Assembly: GCA_030248225.1 (NCBI GenBank)
Contig: JASANE010017517.1
Span: forward strand, 34,837-98,836
Length of the DNA: 64,000 nucleotides
Reading direction: 5' to 3'
Origin: Trileptium ribeirensis
Taxonomy: Eukaryota; Nematoda; Enoplea; Enoplida; Thoracostomopsidae
The translations under genes and the position numbers were made by a program. The notes beneath the pieces are model-generated. The model did not search any database and was not told the origin of the DNA. It was given only the letters and a program-made list of their open reading frames with translations. This document shows, piece by piece, positions 1-11,889 of the stretch; position 1 is the stretch's first letter, and each line of letters begins with the position of its first letter.

Positions 1-450
1 CCCCCGACGTACCACACACCCACCTCGAGATGCCGCACCCCGTTAGTATCACCTCACCAAGCGCGACCCCTCGAGGCGCCGCATCTCCCACCCGTCCTCC
101 GATGTGTTGCACCCTCCCCCCCGCAAGGCGCTGCAACGCCCACCCCCACCCCGCAAGGCGCTGCAACGCCCCCCCCCCCGAAGCACTGCACCTCCCCCTC
201 CGAGACAGCGCACCCCTCGCTACCGAAGAGGCATGGTACCCCACCAAAGGCGCTGCATTCCCACGAAGCGCCGCAGCCATCCCCAACGATGTAAGACAAC
301 CCCCCCAAAGCCCTATGCGCTCAGTTTATCCCCCGAGGTGCCGCAGCCCCCGCGAAGTGCCGCTCACACTAGTCCGTAACCCCGATGTACCGTTGCCCAC
401 CTCCGTGTCGCCCACCCCGGAGTGCCGCTTGCATCCGGCCTACCAATAGT
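1..450. repeat. C-rich diverged minisatellite
   Basis: Very C-rich stretch built from irregular copies of a unit resembling CCCCGAAGTGCCGCA, about 15 to 30 bp long. The copies at 125-175 are nearly identical (GCAAGGCGCTGCAACGCC followed by a C run). Long open frames on both strands (30-449 +, 54-308 -) are by-products of the stop-poor composition. No protein is supported. Confidence 0.7.
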
Positions 451-989
451 TGAGTTTATATTAAGTTAAAAAAGCTAGCTACTTGACAAGCACTTGGCGA
501 GCCATGACGCTAGCTATGAAAAAAATTATTTAGGAAGTGATTAGCGGTACATCTCTATATATTTCATTGTTTCGAAAATGAAACAAAGATAGGGTTCCCA
601 TATGACGGGAAATTAAATAATGTGGACACGCACGTGCCTATTCTATCCACCAGAGAAAGCGCTTGCGGAATATAACGCAGTTGCAAAAATAAGTCTCTAT
701 TCAGTCAAAGCCGTGTTCTTAAAATTTTCCTTAATTAAATGCATTCTGTTCGTGCAATAAATCTTACACCACTTAGGACGACATCATGAACATAAATAAC
801 CAACGTTATTTATTTCCGATGAAGGCTAAACTGCTTCTTAGAAAGGTATATTTCCAAAAGAAATTAAACGCCGTTGTTCAAAAAATTCTAGAAAACTTGT
901 TTGAAAAATGCACCAGTATTGGCACAAAACATATGATAGGGACACTGCTGACATGCTGACACAAAAATTACTAATGGCAAATGTAAATA
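451..989. other. AT-rich DNA, nothing recognised
   Basis: No coding frame, RNA gene or clear repeat was seen. It is presumably part of an SMG1 intron. Confidence 0.4.
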
Positions 990-2500
990 TTAGCCTAACG
1001 CTACACTATCATAATGATTTGGCGATTATGGAGGTAAATTTGAGTATTATGGGGGCTTCGAAGTGATGTATACACCGCACAAAAATCATAGTTGACCTGG
1101 CGCATGTTGCCTAAACATCAATTTGTCTAATACAGCTCAAATTAAGTATTTCGAACAAGAACGGACAGCGAAATTTGGTCATTTTGATGGTAAATTAGGG
1201 TATTATAGGGGCAGAAGAGCCAAAATTATACTTAGATCTTTCAGAAAATATACTTAGTGAGGTGTTCAGCAACTATCGTAATAGATTTAAGAAGAAATTT
1301 TTAGGGTATAATTGCAGTTTTGAAATCTACTGGATTACATGTAACTGTATTTGAATTAGTGTCTTGATCAGTGACGTCATTGTTAGAGTCGTCGAAATCC
1401 TCAAATCCCGTGTTATCCATTGTTAAAGCCGATACGGAGTAACATACAAAGCTGAATGCAATTGAATTAAAACCATCCCCGACCTTGTATCAGCCACCTA
1501 AACGCATATTTTTCAAGCAAAATTAAGTGCTTTAATCTGGAACTGATTTCGAAACGTGGCCATGTGAAGGGCAAGTTGGTAAACGATATGGAGCTAGAAG
1601 ACCAGAGATCAGGTTTAGACCATCTAAAATACATTTGACCATTCCCGACCTAGCATCTGTCACCTAAAAACCGATTTGTCCATCCAAAATTAATTTTCAA
1701 GCAGGAGGTGAGAGCGAAATTTGGCATTTAATGAGGGTAAATTATTTTATCATAGGGAGCTAGAAGAGGCAAAATCATGCTTAAACCATCCAACATTTAC
1801 TTCTGGTCCCTCTCTCTCGACCCAGTATCTGGCGCCGAAATACTTATTTGTCCAGCTAAAATAAATTTAAAGTTGGACCGAAATATGACTGTTTTAATTA
1901 AATCATGGTATTATGGGAGCTAGAAGAGGTAAAATCATACTTAGGCCATTCAATAATATATTTGACTTTCCCCACGTAATATCTGCCACTTAAACGCCGA
2001 TTTGTGCAGCCGAAATTAAAAATAAGGCTTCAGGCGTGAGTTCACAGTGAAAGTTGGCTATTTTGAGAGGAAATCTGGCTTTTCCAAAGTGCCTGGAGGA
2101 ACCGAACTGGGGCTCCATAGTGGTTTAGCCCTTCGGGGCAAAACTTTTTGGGTTTTAGGTCCGTAAGGAAAAATTGGCATATTTTTTAACTCGCAGAGAA
2201 TAATTAACATATTCTTAGTGGTGCAGAACAAAACCTTGGGTGCGGCGGAATCGGAAAACAGCTGGGGAAGCCGAAATACCGGGGACACCACTCTCTCCTA
2301 CGTGAAAAATTCTGTGAATTTGGGTATTATGGGGAGCTACAATATCAATTGACCATTCAAAAATTAATATACTTGACGTTCCCTGACGTAGTATCTGTCA
2401 TTTAAACACCGATTTGTCCAGCCAAAATTAGTTTGATAGCTTAGTAATGAACTAAGGGAAAATTTGGCATTTTGAGGGTAAATTCCCATAGTCCTGCTAT
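990..2500. repeat. Old diverged tandem repeat, unit about 180 bp
   Basis: The same word order recurs about six times: a block like AAACGCCGATTTGTCCAGCC, then a GCGAAATTTGGCATTTTGAG-like block, then TATTATGGGAGCTAGAAGAG, then AAAATCATACTTAGACCATC. Copies start near 1080, 1480, 1650, 1810, 1960 and 2340. They differ by substitutions and indels, so the array is old. A stretch at about 2068-2300 breaks the pattern and looks like a later insertion. Not coding. Confidence 0.6.
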
Positions 2501-2961
2501 TTTGTCGCCTTAGCTGATAGCTTAAAATATTTTACCTATATATGCATGATTGTCCAAACATTTAGAGAAACATGAGAGTTTATGGTTATTACCTAGAGTA
2601 ATAATGCAAATTACATAGGTTTTGTTATGGCAACAATTTACTTTATTGTGCATAAAATATTTCGGAGCTGTGTCTATTCGTGATGGATTTATGCAAAAGA
2701 CGGAACTGGTCGTACTGTTCCATTGATTAACAGTAGCAAAACGATAGTAAGTTATGTATAGCAACGCATCAAAAATTGGAATAACACTGCAGAACTTTCA
2801 CTTAATTGTAGTACAAAACTCAGAATGAGTGTAACCGTAGTTTTTCGGTCTGTCTGTTTTTCACAAGTATATAATACATATTATCATGTACCTATTTGCT
2901 GAAAACTTCTAATATGTAAATGCACGCGGTACAAGTGTGTTCATCATCAACTTTATTCTAG

Positions 2962-3073
2962 GAGAATGAAAACGCTTGAAAAAGAGATCGACAAGACCAA
3001 GCGAAACAGTGGTATATCAGACAAGGATAGAAATTGGATCATTGAAGAAAAAAGCAACATACTGATCAGAATG
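2962..3073 (+). CDS. SMG1: SMG1 exon a: helical linker before the kinase domain
   Basis: Acceptor TTATTCTAG is followed by one base completing a codon and then 37 codons. They include LEKEIDKTKRNSGISD and IIEEKSNILIRM. The exon ends ATG and the donor is GTAGCT at 3074. SMG1 proteins have a matching stretch here (a run of LE..I.K, then REKYNALM). Joined to the next exon, the spacing up to the conserved T-x-H-[DE] motif agrees residue for residue with my memory of the vertebrate protein. This decided the weak donor at 3074 over reading on to the in-frame TAG at 3092-3094. It is the least certain of the six exons because it is short and the donor is not a strong consensus. Confidence 0.7.
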
Positions 3074-5245
3074 GTAGCTGTTCTATAGGTTAAACTGCAG
3101 TACGCGCCATAAAAACGAGATCCTTGAGACTAAAAATAATTAAAAACTTTAATTGTGCACTCAGAATTTGTTATACACAAACTATGATGATGTAATGACA
3201 AAAGTGTTGCATATTGCATTTAAGTGTTTATGAAAGCCTAAATAAGCTACATTCTTTATTCACATAGACAACGTTGATTCGAATTTTGCCTGTTGAGCCT
3301 GCCCTTTTTAACCTTGAGCTTCAGTCCTAAGCCTAAGTTTAACTTTAACTCGATTTGAATCACACTTTGGCTCAGTCTGAATCACATTTCACGCATTGTG
3401 TTCTCGTTTCATTGGATGTGCTAATAGGTGCGACTCTAAAATGCATTTTGCAGTATTAGTGGAACTGTTTGGATTTAGAGACGACAACGTCAACCCTCTA
3501 ACAAGATGTAATTCTCATCTTTAACACCTTCCCGCATGAATAAGTGTGTATTTCGTGTACCAATATTAATATCTCTATTATAATATTTATCAATTACCAT
3601 TAATATCAAATGCTAAGAATTGAACCGATTGTTTAATGCGGACATATACAGTAAAAGTAAAACCATGTTATGCGTTGGTCCACTTTAGGTGGGCAAACTA
3701 GGCTTGTTTTTTTAAAATCACAAAATCCATTGTTCGCGTTCACATTTTTGCAATCGGTATTCGCATTTTAGTTAAGACGAACAAAGGCTCTGCGATGTAC
3801 GAACCGAATTTACGTACACACACATTTTTCCATTTCACATGGTTGTCCGCGTTCGTCTAATGCTGAATTGGACAGCTATGTTCGAGGTCTATATGTGTAT
3901 TGTAGTATACACAAAAACGCGATTACTAATCGCGTGTCCCTTTGTACGCGGTCAGAAAATGCGGTGCTGAATCGCAAAATAGCTACCGCGAACACCATCT
4001 ACATGCTGCTATATTACAAATTTTTGCTCGTGTGCATACCAGAAAAATCTTTGTTACGCAAATCTGTGTTCAAAATATTGCTTTTAAATATTGATTAGCC
4101 AGACGAGGCAGGCAAATTAATGGATTCTGGTACGGATAATACTTTCGCCCCTTACATATTTCGCACCCATATCTGAAATCTCTGTATGAAATTAACGGTA
4201 CACGCCAACCACAGACCTACACAAGTACAAAAAACGAGCCCAGTAGTGCCAACCACTTCAAACATTATAACATGGAAATATACACGAATCTGTGTTCAAA
4301 ATATTGCTTTTATGGCCTATCTCATAGGTTGGGCGATTAGACGTTGCTGATAAGCATATTATAGGTCCCAGGCGATTGTCAAAATTTAACCAACCGTAGT
4401 ATCTGCTACTGTCATATTTACGCCATTTTGAGACACAAATAGTTATTTTTGCTTCCTTATTCAGTGCTAAAGGTTGCTATCGGGTAGATACTAAGCCTGC
4501 AGGTGCAATACCTCAGGTGCATCTGTATTACGAAAATTTTTATCATATGACTTTAGCGGTTACTGTGTTATAGACGAAAATAACAAAATTTTTCATTTTT
4601 ACTTGATTTTGAGTTGGTTATTAAATCTGGCTCATGGAAAAGAAACGTGCAAATAAATACTCTCAATAATAAGTAGCGATGGTTAAACATAATATGTGGT
4701 AAAAATTAGGAATATCCGCATATTCGTTCGTGAGTTATAGTCGTTGTTGTAATAATGCAGTAATCCATAAACAGTATCACATAGCAGAAAATTTACAGTT
4801 AAGTTTCTTTGGAATATCTTAGGGTCTATCTTGGTTGGAGTAGTACGTATAACAAGATGTCAATGATTCCTGGGCGACCGTTAAATATATATTTTCTATG
4901 GTGCCATTATTGAAAATATGTGCATGTCAGCGCCTAGTACCTTACAGTAGGCCGGAGGAAACAAGTTCTTTTAGCTCGATGCCATTACATCCTACAAGCT
5001 TATTTACAGATTTGGGTACCTAATTTGAATGTCGCGGGGTTACCTGATTTGCGTCTTACGATAACTACCAAAATTGGCATCGGGTATCCGGGTAGTTAAT
5101 CGGGTACCCGGATAGTTTAGTCGGGTCGGGTACCCCAGTGGCAATTAACTACCCGATGCCTATGCTAGTAGATTCCTCAAATAATATTATTTAATTATTA
5201 TCTAATTTACATCAGTCTACGCTTAACTGTTGTTTCGGTATACAG
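3074..5245. other. SMG1 intron, no gene recognised
   Basis: AT-rich sequence with a few short open frames (e.g. 3868-4098 +) that show no known motif. Near 5090-5155 a short imperfect tandem of TCGGGTACCCGGATAGTT-like units occurs. A similar ACCCGGATATCCGGGTA motif lies at about 55497. Nothing else was recognised. Confidence 0.4.
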
Positions 5246-5416
5246 GTACCAGAAGGCGTCGCTCTTGCTGTCAGGGCGCAGCGACACCTGCTCGGAACTA
5301 GCAAAGTTATAAGCAGAAAGTTTCGATTTGTGGAATGTAGAGGAGACGTCGTTGAATGGTGTGTGGAGAACAGCTTGAAGTTATACAGAAATAATATTTT
5401 ACTAGAGAGTAAGTAA
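5246..5416. other. Exon-like open segment, unknown
   Basis: A GC-richer island after a TATACAG acceptor-like site is open for 56 codons on the + strand up to TAA at 5414. A donor-like AGTAAGT lies at 5408. The same stretch is also open on the - strand. It cannot be an SMG1 exon between 3073 and 5870: its phases do not fit (0 in, 1 out), and the neighbouring exons already join correctly without it. It could be a fragment of a transposon gene or an exon of an unrelated nested gene. I recognise no family. Confidence 0.25.
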
Positions 5417-5869
5417 CTGGATAGAGTCGAATATAGTAATTTATATTAAATAAACGATCTCCAGTTTATTTTTCTCAAGCAAAAGTAGATGTTTCAGCTC
5501 ACTGCGGCGCCATTGGAATCAAAACTACACTATAGAATTAATTTTGGGTACGGTATTGAGCCTTCGCTATTCGCCATGTGGTTTTGAGTGGAATTTTTTG
5601 CTTAGTCTATAGATAGATTTGTTTTTGAAGCAGTAAGTTAAGTTGGTTTGGAAGGGGATTTAGCGGCGTATGCCTTCGTGTTAAATTTTACGTATAACAT
5701 AAAGCTTACACATATGGTTGAATTCTTATGCTTAAATTTAAATAGGGATCACGGCTGTGTTTGCATTTCGTGTACGCCTTTCAAAGTACAGTAATTTTAA
5801 CTACATTTCTGTTTTTAACATATGAAAATTTGTTTCGCTAAACCGTTGTAATATGTTAATATGTTATAG

Positions 5870-6034
5870 TTGAATAAGATGATTGAAGATATCTGCGCCG
5901 TTTCGTGCATACCTGCTACTACCACTCATGACGCTATGTTCCTTGCCGCCTATAGTGATTCAATAAAAAGCGCTCAACGACGAAGTAGACAACACGGTAT
6001 CACACCGCGTGAAGCCTGGGATCCGTTTCAGCAC
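5870..6034 (+). CDS. SMG1: SMG1 exon b: linker with T-x-H-D and W-D-P-F motifs
   Basis: Acceptor ATGTTATAG ends at 5869. Then come 55 codons in phase 0, ending in CAC, with the strong donor GTAAGA at 6035. Key residues are ATTTHDAMF...YSDSIKSA about 20 to 40 codons in and WDPFQH at the end. They match the SMG1 family patterns ETPHE..F...Y.D.I..A and W.PF. WDPFQH runs straight into ILNSLIQRSNKK of the next exon 21 kb away, as in homologues. The segment lies between the FAT repeats and the kinase N-lobe. The first codon is TTG, internal to the protein. Confidence 0.85.
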
Positions 6035-6162
6035 GTAAGAATGCTGCGGAATATAATGCGGAACTAAACGTAAAATCACCCCGTTGACCATCCTATTTCG
6101 TTTTTTGTAAAAATTTTCATCATCGAACATTTTGTTGTCTGTCAGAAAATGCTAGATTTTGT

Positions 6163-6325
6163 TCGCGAATATCAAATATGTTCGCGAATATCAAATATGT
6201 TCGCGAACAGAATTTTGTCGGATTTGTATTAGCAAAGGGCTTGTTCGCGAACAGTAAGTGATAAATAATATGACCGTCGCGTTTATGACGTCACAGTTAC
6301 ATTAAAGTTGTTCGCGAACAGAGGC
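6163..6325. repeat. Cluster of TTCGCGAA palindromes
   Basis: Five TTCGCGAA octamers occur in about 160 bp. Two are in a perfect 19-bp direct repeat (TGTTCGCGAATATCAAATA), and others read GTTCGCGAACAG. Similar TTCGCGAA and ATTCGCAAA words recur at 26455-26560. It begins about 130 bases after SMG1 exon b. No known regulatory assignment. Confidence 0.5.
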
Positions 6326-6864
6326 GAATCCTGTTTAAACGCTATGAAATGTTATGTAATTGTCACAATCCAAATGAAAACCATTCAGTTTGCGCTAGCA
6401 GTGAATCTCAGATATCCTATTTTTATTCTGTAACAGTGGATGTGGATTCGACATTGCGAAATAGGATGGTTAGCGGGGTCACTTTAAGTTTAGTCGCGCA
6501 TAACAGTACCTGTGCAAATAAAAGCAGTAATCTTTAGTTAGCCGTCCCCAAAAAGTTAGCTAATTCTTCACACACCAATAGTTATTGTGAACTGCTCGCA
6601 AACAATATTTAGGTTTATTGTAGTCCATAACTGTATATCAGAAGTTCCATTCTTGTCAACAGGGAAAATATTATGCTGCGTACCGCAGACCACGGGTTCA
6701 AAATTACAAGACAAGCTTAACGTGAGCGCTTAAGGGTAATGAAATGAAGATAAATGAAGATAACTAGAACAACCTTAAACTATAAACAGTCACCAGCATG
6801 ATAGCTTCGTTTGGTTACGAAGATTAGGCTATTTTTAGCGCTGGTACGTCATGATTGGCGGACG

Positions 6865-9070
6865 AAGTTGTTTCGTTAACAGGGTCATACCGCTGCGAAT
6901 ATGTTGTTATTTCGTTTAATGGCTTTTCGCTCTTGAATTTATCAGAGCAAAACGTTATATTTTCATCGGAATCGCGCTTTCACTGGATCAGCTCTTTCTG
7001 CGTAGCACGCCGCCAAGCGAATCTGGTACCACCCGCACGTCGTTTCCAGCAGTTTAGAGGGTGGAACACTATTGCATATAGCGCATATCTCGAGCGAGAC
7101 ACTCTCACGACATGGCCAAAACAGGAAATCCTCTTCTTTTTCGTACCTGTAGTTGGATTGTGGTCTAATATCGGTTCGTCTCTGGATTTTTAAATTCGAT
7201 ACGCACTTCAAGTACGACACGTTCAGAATTCGTGGCCAGGATAGGTGCTGTAACACTTGCAGCATCTTATTGTTGTCCTTCCAGAACGCAGACAGACTGA
7301 AGCATGCCACTTGTGCTTTTTGAACGTTTTCAAGTTCTACGTCTCTGTTACCGTTGTTAACACCGCCCAACTACTTGAACTCAAAGACAGTTTCAAAGAG
7401 TCGGCACTGATAGTAAAAGGCGCCGTTGGAGCACTTCAGCAAACGATGTCCGTTTTTGCAGTGTTAACTTTCCAGCCCACACAAGGGCTTTCTAGTAATA
7501 GACAACCCAACATAAGTAGGAGGTCTGCTGCAGATTCAGACAGCTATGTTATTGGCGAAGGCTAAATCCCAAATGCGCACATCGCTATGCATGAACCCTA
7601 GGCCACGTAACCATTTCCTGCAAACCCAATCGATAGCGGTTGTAAATAGCAGAGGTGACAGTGTGACTCCTTATGTGACTCCGGTATTTATCTGAAATCT
7701 ATCGGACAAGCTATTACAGGTATGGAAGCTCAATAATGTCAATTTTAGAGATTTCACCTCTTTCGAGAATATTTCACAGTGAGAGGCGATCCACCGGATC
7801 CATGGCAGCGGTAAATATCGATGAAGACGACATACATAGGTATGGCGCCGAAATTCCTATCCAGTTTATAACATTGGACTGAGTGCGAACACTATCCGTA
7901 CAACCCCGGCTCGTTCTGAAGTCAGCTTGATTTTCGCATGTTACTGAATTACGTTCATCCAAATATTTCCAGAACGCACTTTTGACGCAATATAGATCAA
8001 CCAGATTCGCCTGTAATTCTTGCAAATAGTCATTTTTTAGGGCAGGAGTAAGATGATGACTTTGCCCTAGTAATTAAGTAGTCGCTTCTTCTCCCAAATC
8101 AACCACAACATTCATAGAGCGGTGCAATGACGCAATCTCTATCATTTTTCGTGCAATTCGGGGGTATTTTCATCCTCGTCGCCTGCTTTGCATTTTTCAA
8201 CGACCTCGCAGCTCGACCTTCCATACATTCAGAAGCATCATCGTTCAGCACAATGTTACCATTCCAAAACACGTTATGTTTAATTATATTGGGATTTTGG
8301 GTTAGATTGGTTCAACGGTAGTTCGTTTAATTTCTCGACCCGTCGCTCCGATTTCGCCTCGGTGGAGAGCAATGGATTACCATTTTTATCCTTCATAACT
8401 TGCAACAGACTACACACTTCTTCGCAAGATTGCTCAGTATGCTGGTTAAACAATTCCTGTTTCCTTGTCCTCTGCACGTTTCAAATAAAATATGTCCTTG
8501 TGATTGGAACAGATGGCCGATTTTCTGGTCGTTTTTTCGCTAGGTTGTGCGTTTCTACCGATACCCACTGTTTGGGCTTGTGGTTTATTTTATCAAGAGA
8601 CATTTCAGCTGATGGGCAATAGCGGTTTTCCGTATGCTTTAATGCTTGCGGCAGCATCTGCGTTATTTTCCGACTTTTCGCATAAATAATTTAGCTTGGC
8701 TTTGAACACCGAATGCGTCACGGGTCGTTTCAATATTGTTTAATGTTTTGCCGGCTTGTTGGTTTTCTAGTTTTGTTTGCAGCAAATTTCACACGAATGG
8801 TAGCACGAACAATTCCGTAATTGCTATGAGTGAGTTAGTTACTCAGTATGTTCTGGAATACACAAAACAGCTGCGTCATCTTTGTCGCCGAATAATGAAT
8901 GTCGTTTTGCACATCCCAAGCATTATGTTTTCATGTAACCAGGTGCGCTTTCTTGTGTTTGAATGAAGTGTTAGCAGCCATCAATGTATATGCAGTCATC
9001 AAATCCGCCAGTGTTTCACGGTTTGGGATTTTCTCCCGGGCGACGTGTTACCTATTTATCTTGATATAAG
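6865..9070 (-). pseudogene. Broken reverse transcriptase of an RTE/CR1-like non-LTR retrotransposon
   Basis: Read on the minus strand, the parts are in normal order but in several frames with stops. Near 8477-8330 is a linker with VMKDKNGNPLLSTEA. Near 7930-7880 is ENQADFRTSRGCTD, the RT motif usually read as NQ.GFR..R.C.D. Then comes AAMDPVDRL near 7795, LSPLLF near 7650, and a degraded FADD-like AFANN near 7560. A thumb region lies at 7370-7200, and the C-terminal GH.V R...RRRAGGTRFAWRRA segment typical of these elements at 7120-6990. The endonuclease of the same element lies at 11890-12365; a second retrotransposon splits the two. No intact protein is possible. Confidence 0.8.
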
Positions 9071-9109
9071 TCCTATCCACTCGTTCTAGACGTAACATAA
9101 TGGACAACA

Positions 9110-10740
9110 AGACCAACAGAGGTGTGGAATGCCATCAAATGAATTGACGGCAAGGCTAAAATCAAGAATGTAGGTGCAGCACTATCCAGAAATGGCCAAA
9201 CCCTGACGACTAGCCTTGAAAAAGCAAATGCCTTCATTGAAGGGTATGCAAAGGTTAGCAAACTGAATGGTCCAGAGAGGGCGGAGTGCCGTGCTTTTGA
9301 AAGGAAAGTTAACGAAACCAGGCAACGTTGTGAAGAGCATCGGGATAAACAGGGGGCAAAGGAACTGTCTGCTCAGAGTTCTCTGCTGGTGAGATAGAAG
9401 TGGTCATGGACCAGCTGACCATAAAAAGTGCTCCTGGGGAAGATGGAGTATCCAATTACATGTTGCGCAAACTACCGAGCGAAGGGCACATAGCGCTCCT
9501 GGAACTTTGCACCATGTATTGGAAAACGAAAAGTGTGCCAGTAAAATGGAAGCAACCTCTGATTATCCCAATTCCAAAATTTGGGAAGCCTATGGACGAC
9601 CCAGCATTATACCGACCAATCAGTCTTACATCGTGTATCTGCAAAATTGCGGAGCGCCTTGTAAAAAACCGACTCCAATATTGGTAAGAGTGCAACGGAA
9701 AACTGTCAAACTGTCAAGCCGGTTTTAGAACCGAACGATCAACCGAGGATCAAGTGCTGTGGATGACACAGAACATCGCTGACAATCTCAGAAAAAAAAC
9801 AATTGTCCTAGCTCTTATAGACTTCGAAAGGGCCTTCGATAAAGTCTGGAGAATTGGTCTGCTCAGGAAGCTGTTAAACACAGCAATCCTAAAATGCTTT
9901 GCTCAGTGGGTTGCCAATTTCCTGAGCGAGAGAACTGCCAAGGTACAGTTTGAAGGAAACTGCAGCAAAAGAAAGCCCCTACTTGCCGGTGTTCCACAGG
10001 GTGCAGTCATATCGCCACTGCTGTTCCTGATTTATATTGATGACATTACTAAAGGCTTTTCAGGTTCTGTAAATCTAGCCTATTTGCTGATGACCTGACG
10101 GTCTAGAGCTCTGACGTGAATTACATCAAGGCGGAAAGGAAGGTGCAAGAAACCCTGATAGCTATTGATAAATGGACAAAGCAGTGGAAGATGAAAGTAA
10201 ATGTCAGGAAGTGTGAGAGTCTCCTGTTCGCGATGGACCCCCAAGAACGTGGAGCTAATCCAAACCTGCATTTTGGTGCAACGAACATCCCGCTGCTGAC
10301 CAAGTCAAGTTACTGGGTGTGGTATTTGACAAAGGGTTGACATTCGCTCAGCATGTTGCTAAACTGAAAGTAGAGTGTGTCAAACGTGTCAACGCAAGAG
10401 ATGCTTAAAAGTCATGAGGTTGCAGGCTGGAAGATATGCGAACCATCTATCTGACGTACCTCAAATCGAAGAATGACAACTGTGCTGGTGCATGGTTGCT
10501 TTTCGTTGCCAACACTAACGTGGACACTCTGGACGTAGTACAAAAGCAGGCGGCAAGGGCAGCTACTGGTTTCATGCGATCTACTCCAAGAGTGCTGCTG
10601 GAAAAGGAAGCTGACTTGATTCCCATTGCGGAACTCAAGAAGCAAAAGGCCGCGATTGCCTACCAGAAGGTACTAAGGCAGAACTACACCTACCCAAATT
10701 TCACAGCTGTACAGGGCGACCAGAGAGATCGCCTGAAATA
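9110..10740 (+). pseudogene. Broken reverse transcriptase of an I/Jockey-group non-LTR retrotransposon
   Basis: A linker (VWNAIK...IDGKAKIKN, 9130-9370) precedes the RT domain. RT blocks follow in order: KSAPGEDGVSNYMLRKLP (9424-9480), PIPKFGKPMDDPALYRPISL (9570-9632), IDFERAFDKVW (9820-9852), GVPQGAVISPLLFLIYIDDI (9990-10050). The catalytic FADDLT motif at about 10080-10100 is present only after a +1 shift out of the preceding frame. The thumb follows to 10740. Stops at 9395, 9686 and 10738 and several frame changes make it a pseudogene. It probably inserted into the minus-strand element around it. Confidence 0.85.
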
Positions 10741-10804
10741 ATGGAAGACCTGGAGAACAACTAGCAAAGAGTACAGTGTCGAATGTGGACTGGACGGCTT
10801 AGTA

Positions 10805-11440
10805 GTGAGCACAAACCAAGTAACACCAATCGAACCATGGAACGTTCCTCAGAACATCAAATTCAATGCTGACTTAAAACGTCAGATCAACCGGAACGAT
10901 TCTGTGGATATGAAGAAAGCTGCCTTCTTTGCAGAAACGCACAACAGTCTATCTAAACCAGATCTGGAAATCTGGACGGATGGCTCAGTTGAAGAAGGAG
11001 TTCGGAACGGGGGTTCAGGAGCTCTCGTGAAGTTTCCAAATGGAACAGAAATCGAACTGAAGAATCAAAATGGAACAGAAATCGAACTGAAGAATCCAAA
11101 TGGAACAGAAATCCAACTCAAAAGAGCGGCTGCGCGAACCTGCTCCTGTTACCAAGCTGAACTCATTGCGATCGACCTCGCATTTGACTGGATCATTAAT
11201 AATTTTACACCGATGGACGAAGTCGAAGCCGCTATTTATATTCTCATAGACTCGAAAAGTGCTTGAACTCACCTCTCAAATGACCCGGCTAAGGTTCAGT
11301 GCTCAATAGAAAGTAGCATCTGGTTAAAATTACTGAATCTCAGCAGAATACCATACAAGCTCACCTTCCAGTGGGTGCCAGGACACAGCGATGTTGACGG
11401 TAATGAATAAGTGGACCAAATCGCAAAAGCTGGAAGATAC
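10805..11440 (+). pseudogene. RNase H domain of the same non-LTR retrotransposon, with a decapeptide triplication
   Basis: RNase H1-type motifs in order: LEIWTDGSVEEG (10963-11000, first catalytic Asp), SCYQAELIAIDLA (11140-11190, catalytic Glu), ILIDSKSA (11242-11265, catalytic Asp), then FQWVPGHSDVDGNE (11368-11408) ending in TAA in place of the next codon. Between the first strand and the Glu, a 30-bp unit is present three times (11038-11120; product NGTEIELKN plus one residue). This lengthens the loop. Between 11265 and 11335 the frame is broken. RNase H downstream of RT fits the I/Jockey-related groups that carry this domain. Confidence 0.85.
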
Positions 11441-11885
11441 GAGCCACAAAACGAAGTGCCTATCAACGCTAAAACTGCAATTGCAGTAATCAAGCGTAAA
11501 ACCAGGAGCAAAGTGGCAATCAGAAGTGACCCACAAGCTGTTTGGAAACAACTTTCCAACGCTATCAACCCAAGAACGAGAGATTCCGAAGTATGGTCGC
11601 ATCATTATTGCTCAAATAAGGTGTCGCCATAGCCCAATACTCGGAAAATACCTTCACCGAATCCATGCCAAAAATGACGCTTCATTTGCTGACTGCGGTG
11701 CTTGATATCGATGATGAAGAACACCTTATTAAAAACTAACCTGCATTAACCCTTGCGCGGTTAAAATATCTGTCTACAACAGCCAATGTAAACGACCTTT
11801 GGCTGCGTCCGAAAGAAGTTTTCAAAATGCTGCAACATAGCGGGCAGCTTGCCCAGTGGTCGCGACGATGGAAATAACAACACAC
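11441..11885 (+). mobile_element. 3' tail of the RNase H-bearing retrotransposon
   Basis: Weakly coding tail: basic residues, then a stretch near 11735-11875 that reads PALTLARLKYL and ends before a short run of stops. This resembles the C-terminal extension after RNase H in these elements. The + element ends at about 11880, where minus-strand endonuclease sequence resumes. No poly(A) tail or target duplication could be fixed by eye. Confidence 0.5.
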
Positions 11886-11889
11886 TCGT

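Noticed and set aside
30..449. Long open frames in the C-rich start of the window
   Set aside because: Open on both strands and in several frames because of the repetitive, stop-poor composition. The product is repetitive Pro/Arg.
3074..3094. Extension of the first SMG1 exon to the TAG at 3092 or to a donor after it
   Set aside because: It would add V-A-V-L and then a stop in frame. Using the donor at 3074 gives the expected spacing to the next conserved motif.
5246..5408. As a seventh SMG1 exon
   Set aside because: Phase 0 in and phase 1 out does not fit the neighbours. Exons 2962-3073 and 5870-6034 already align with homologues without a gap.
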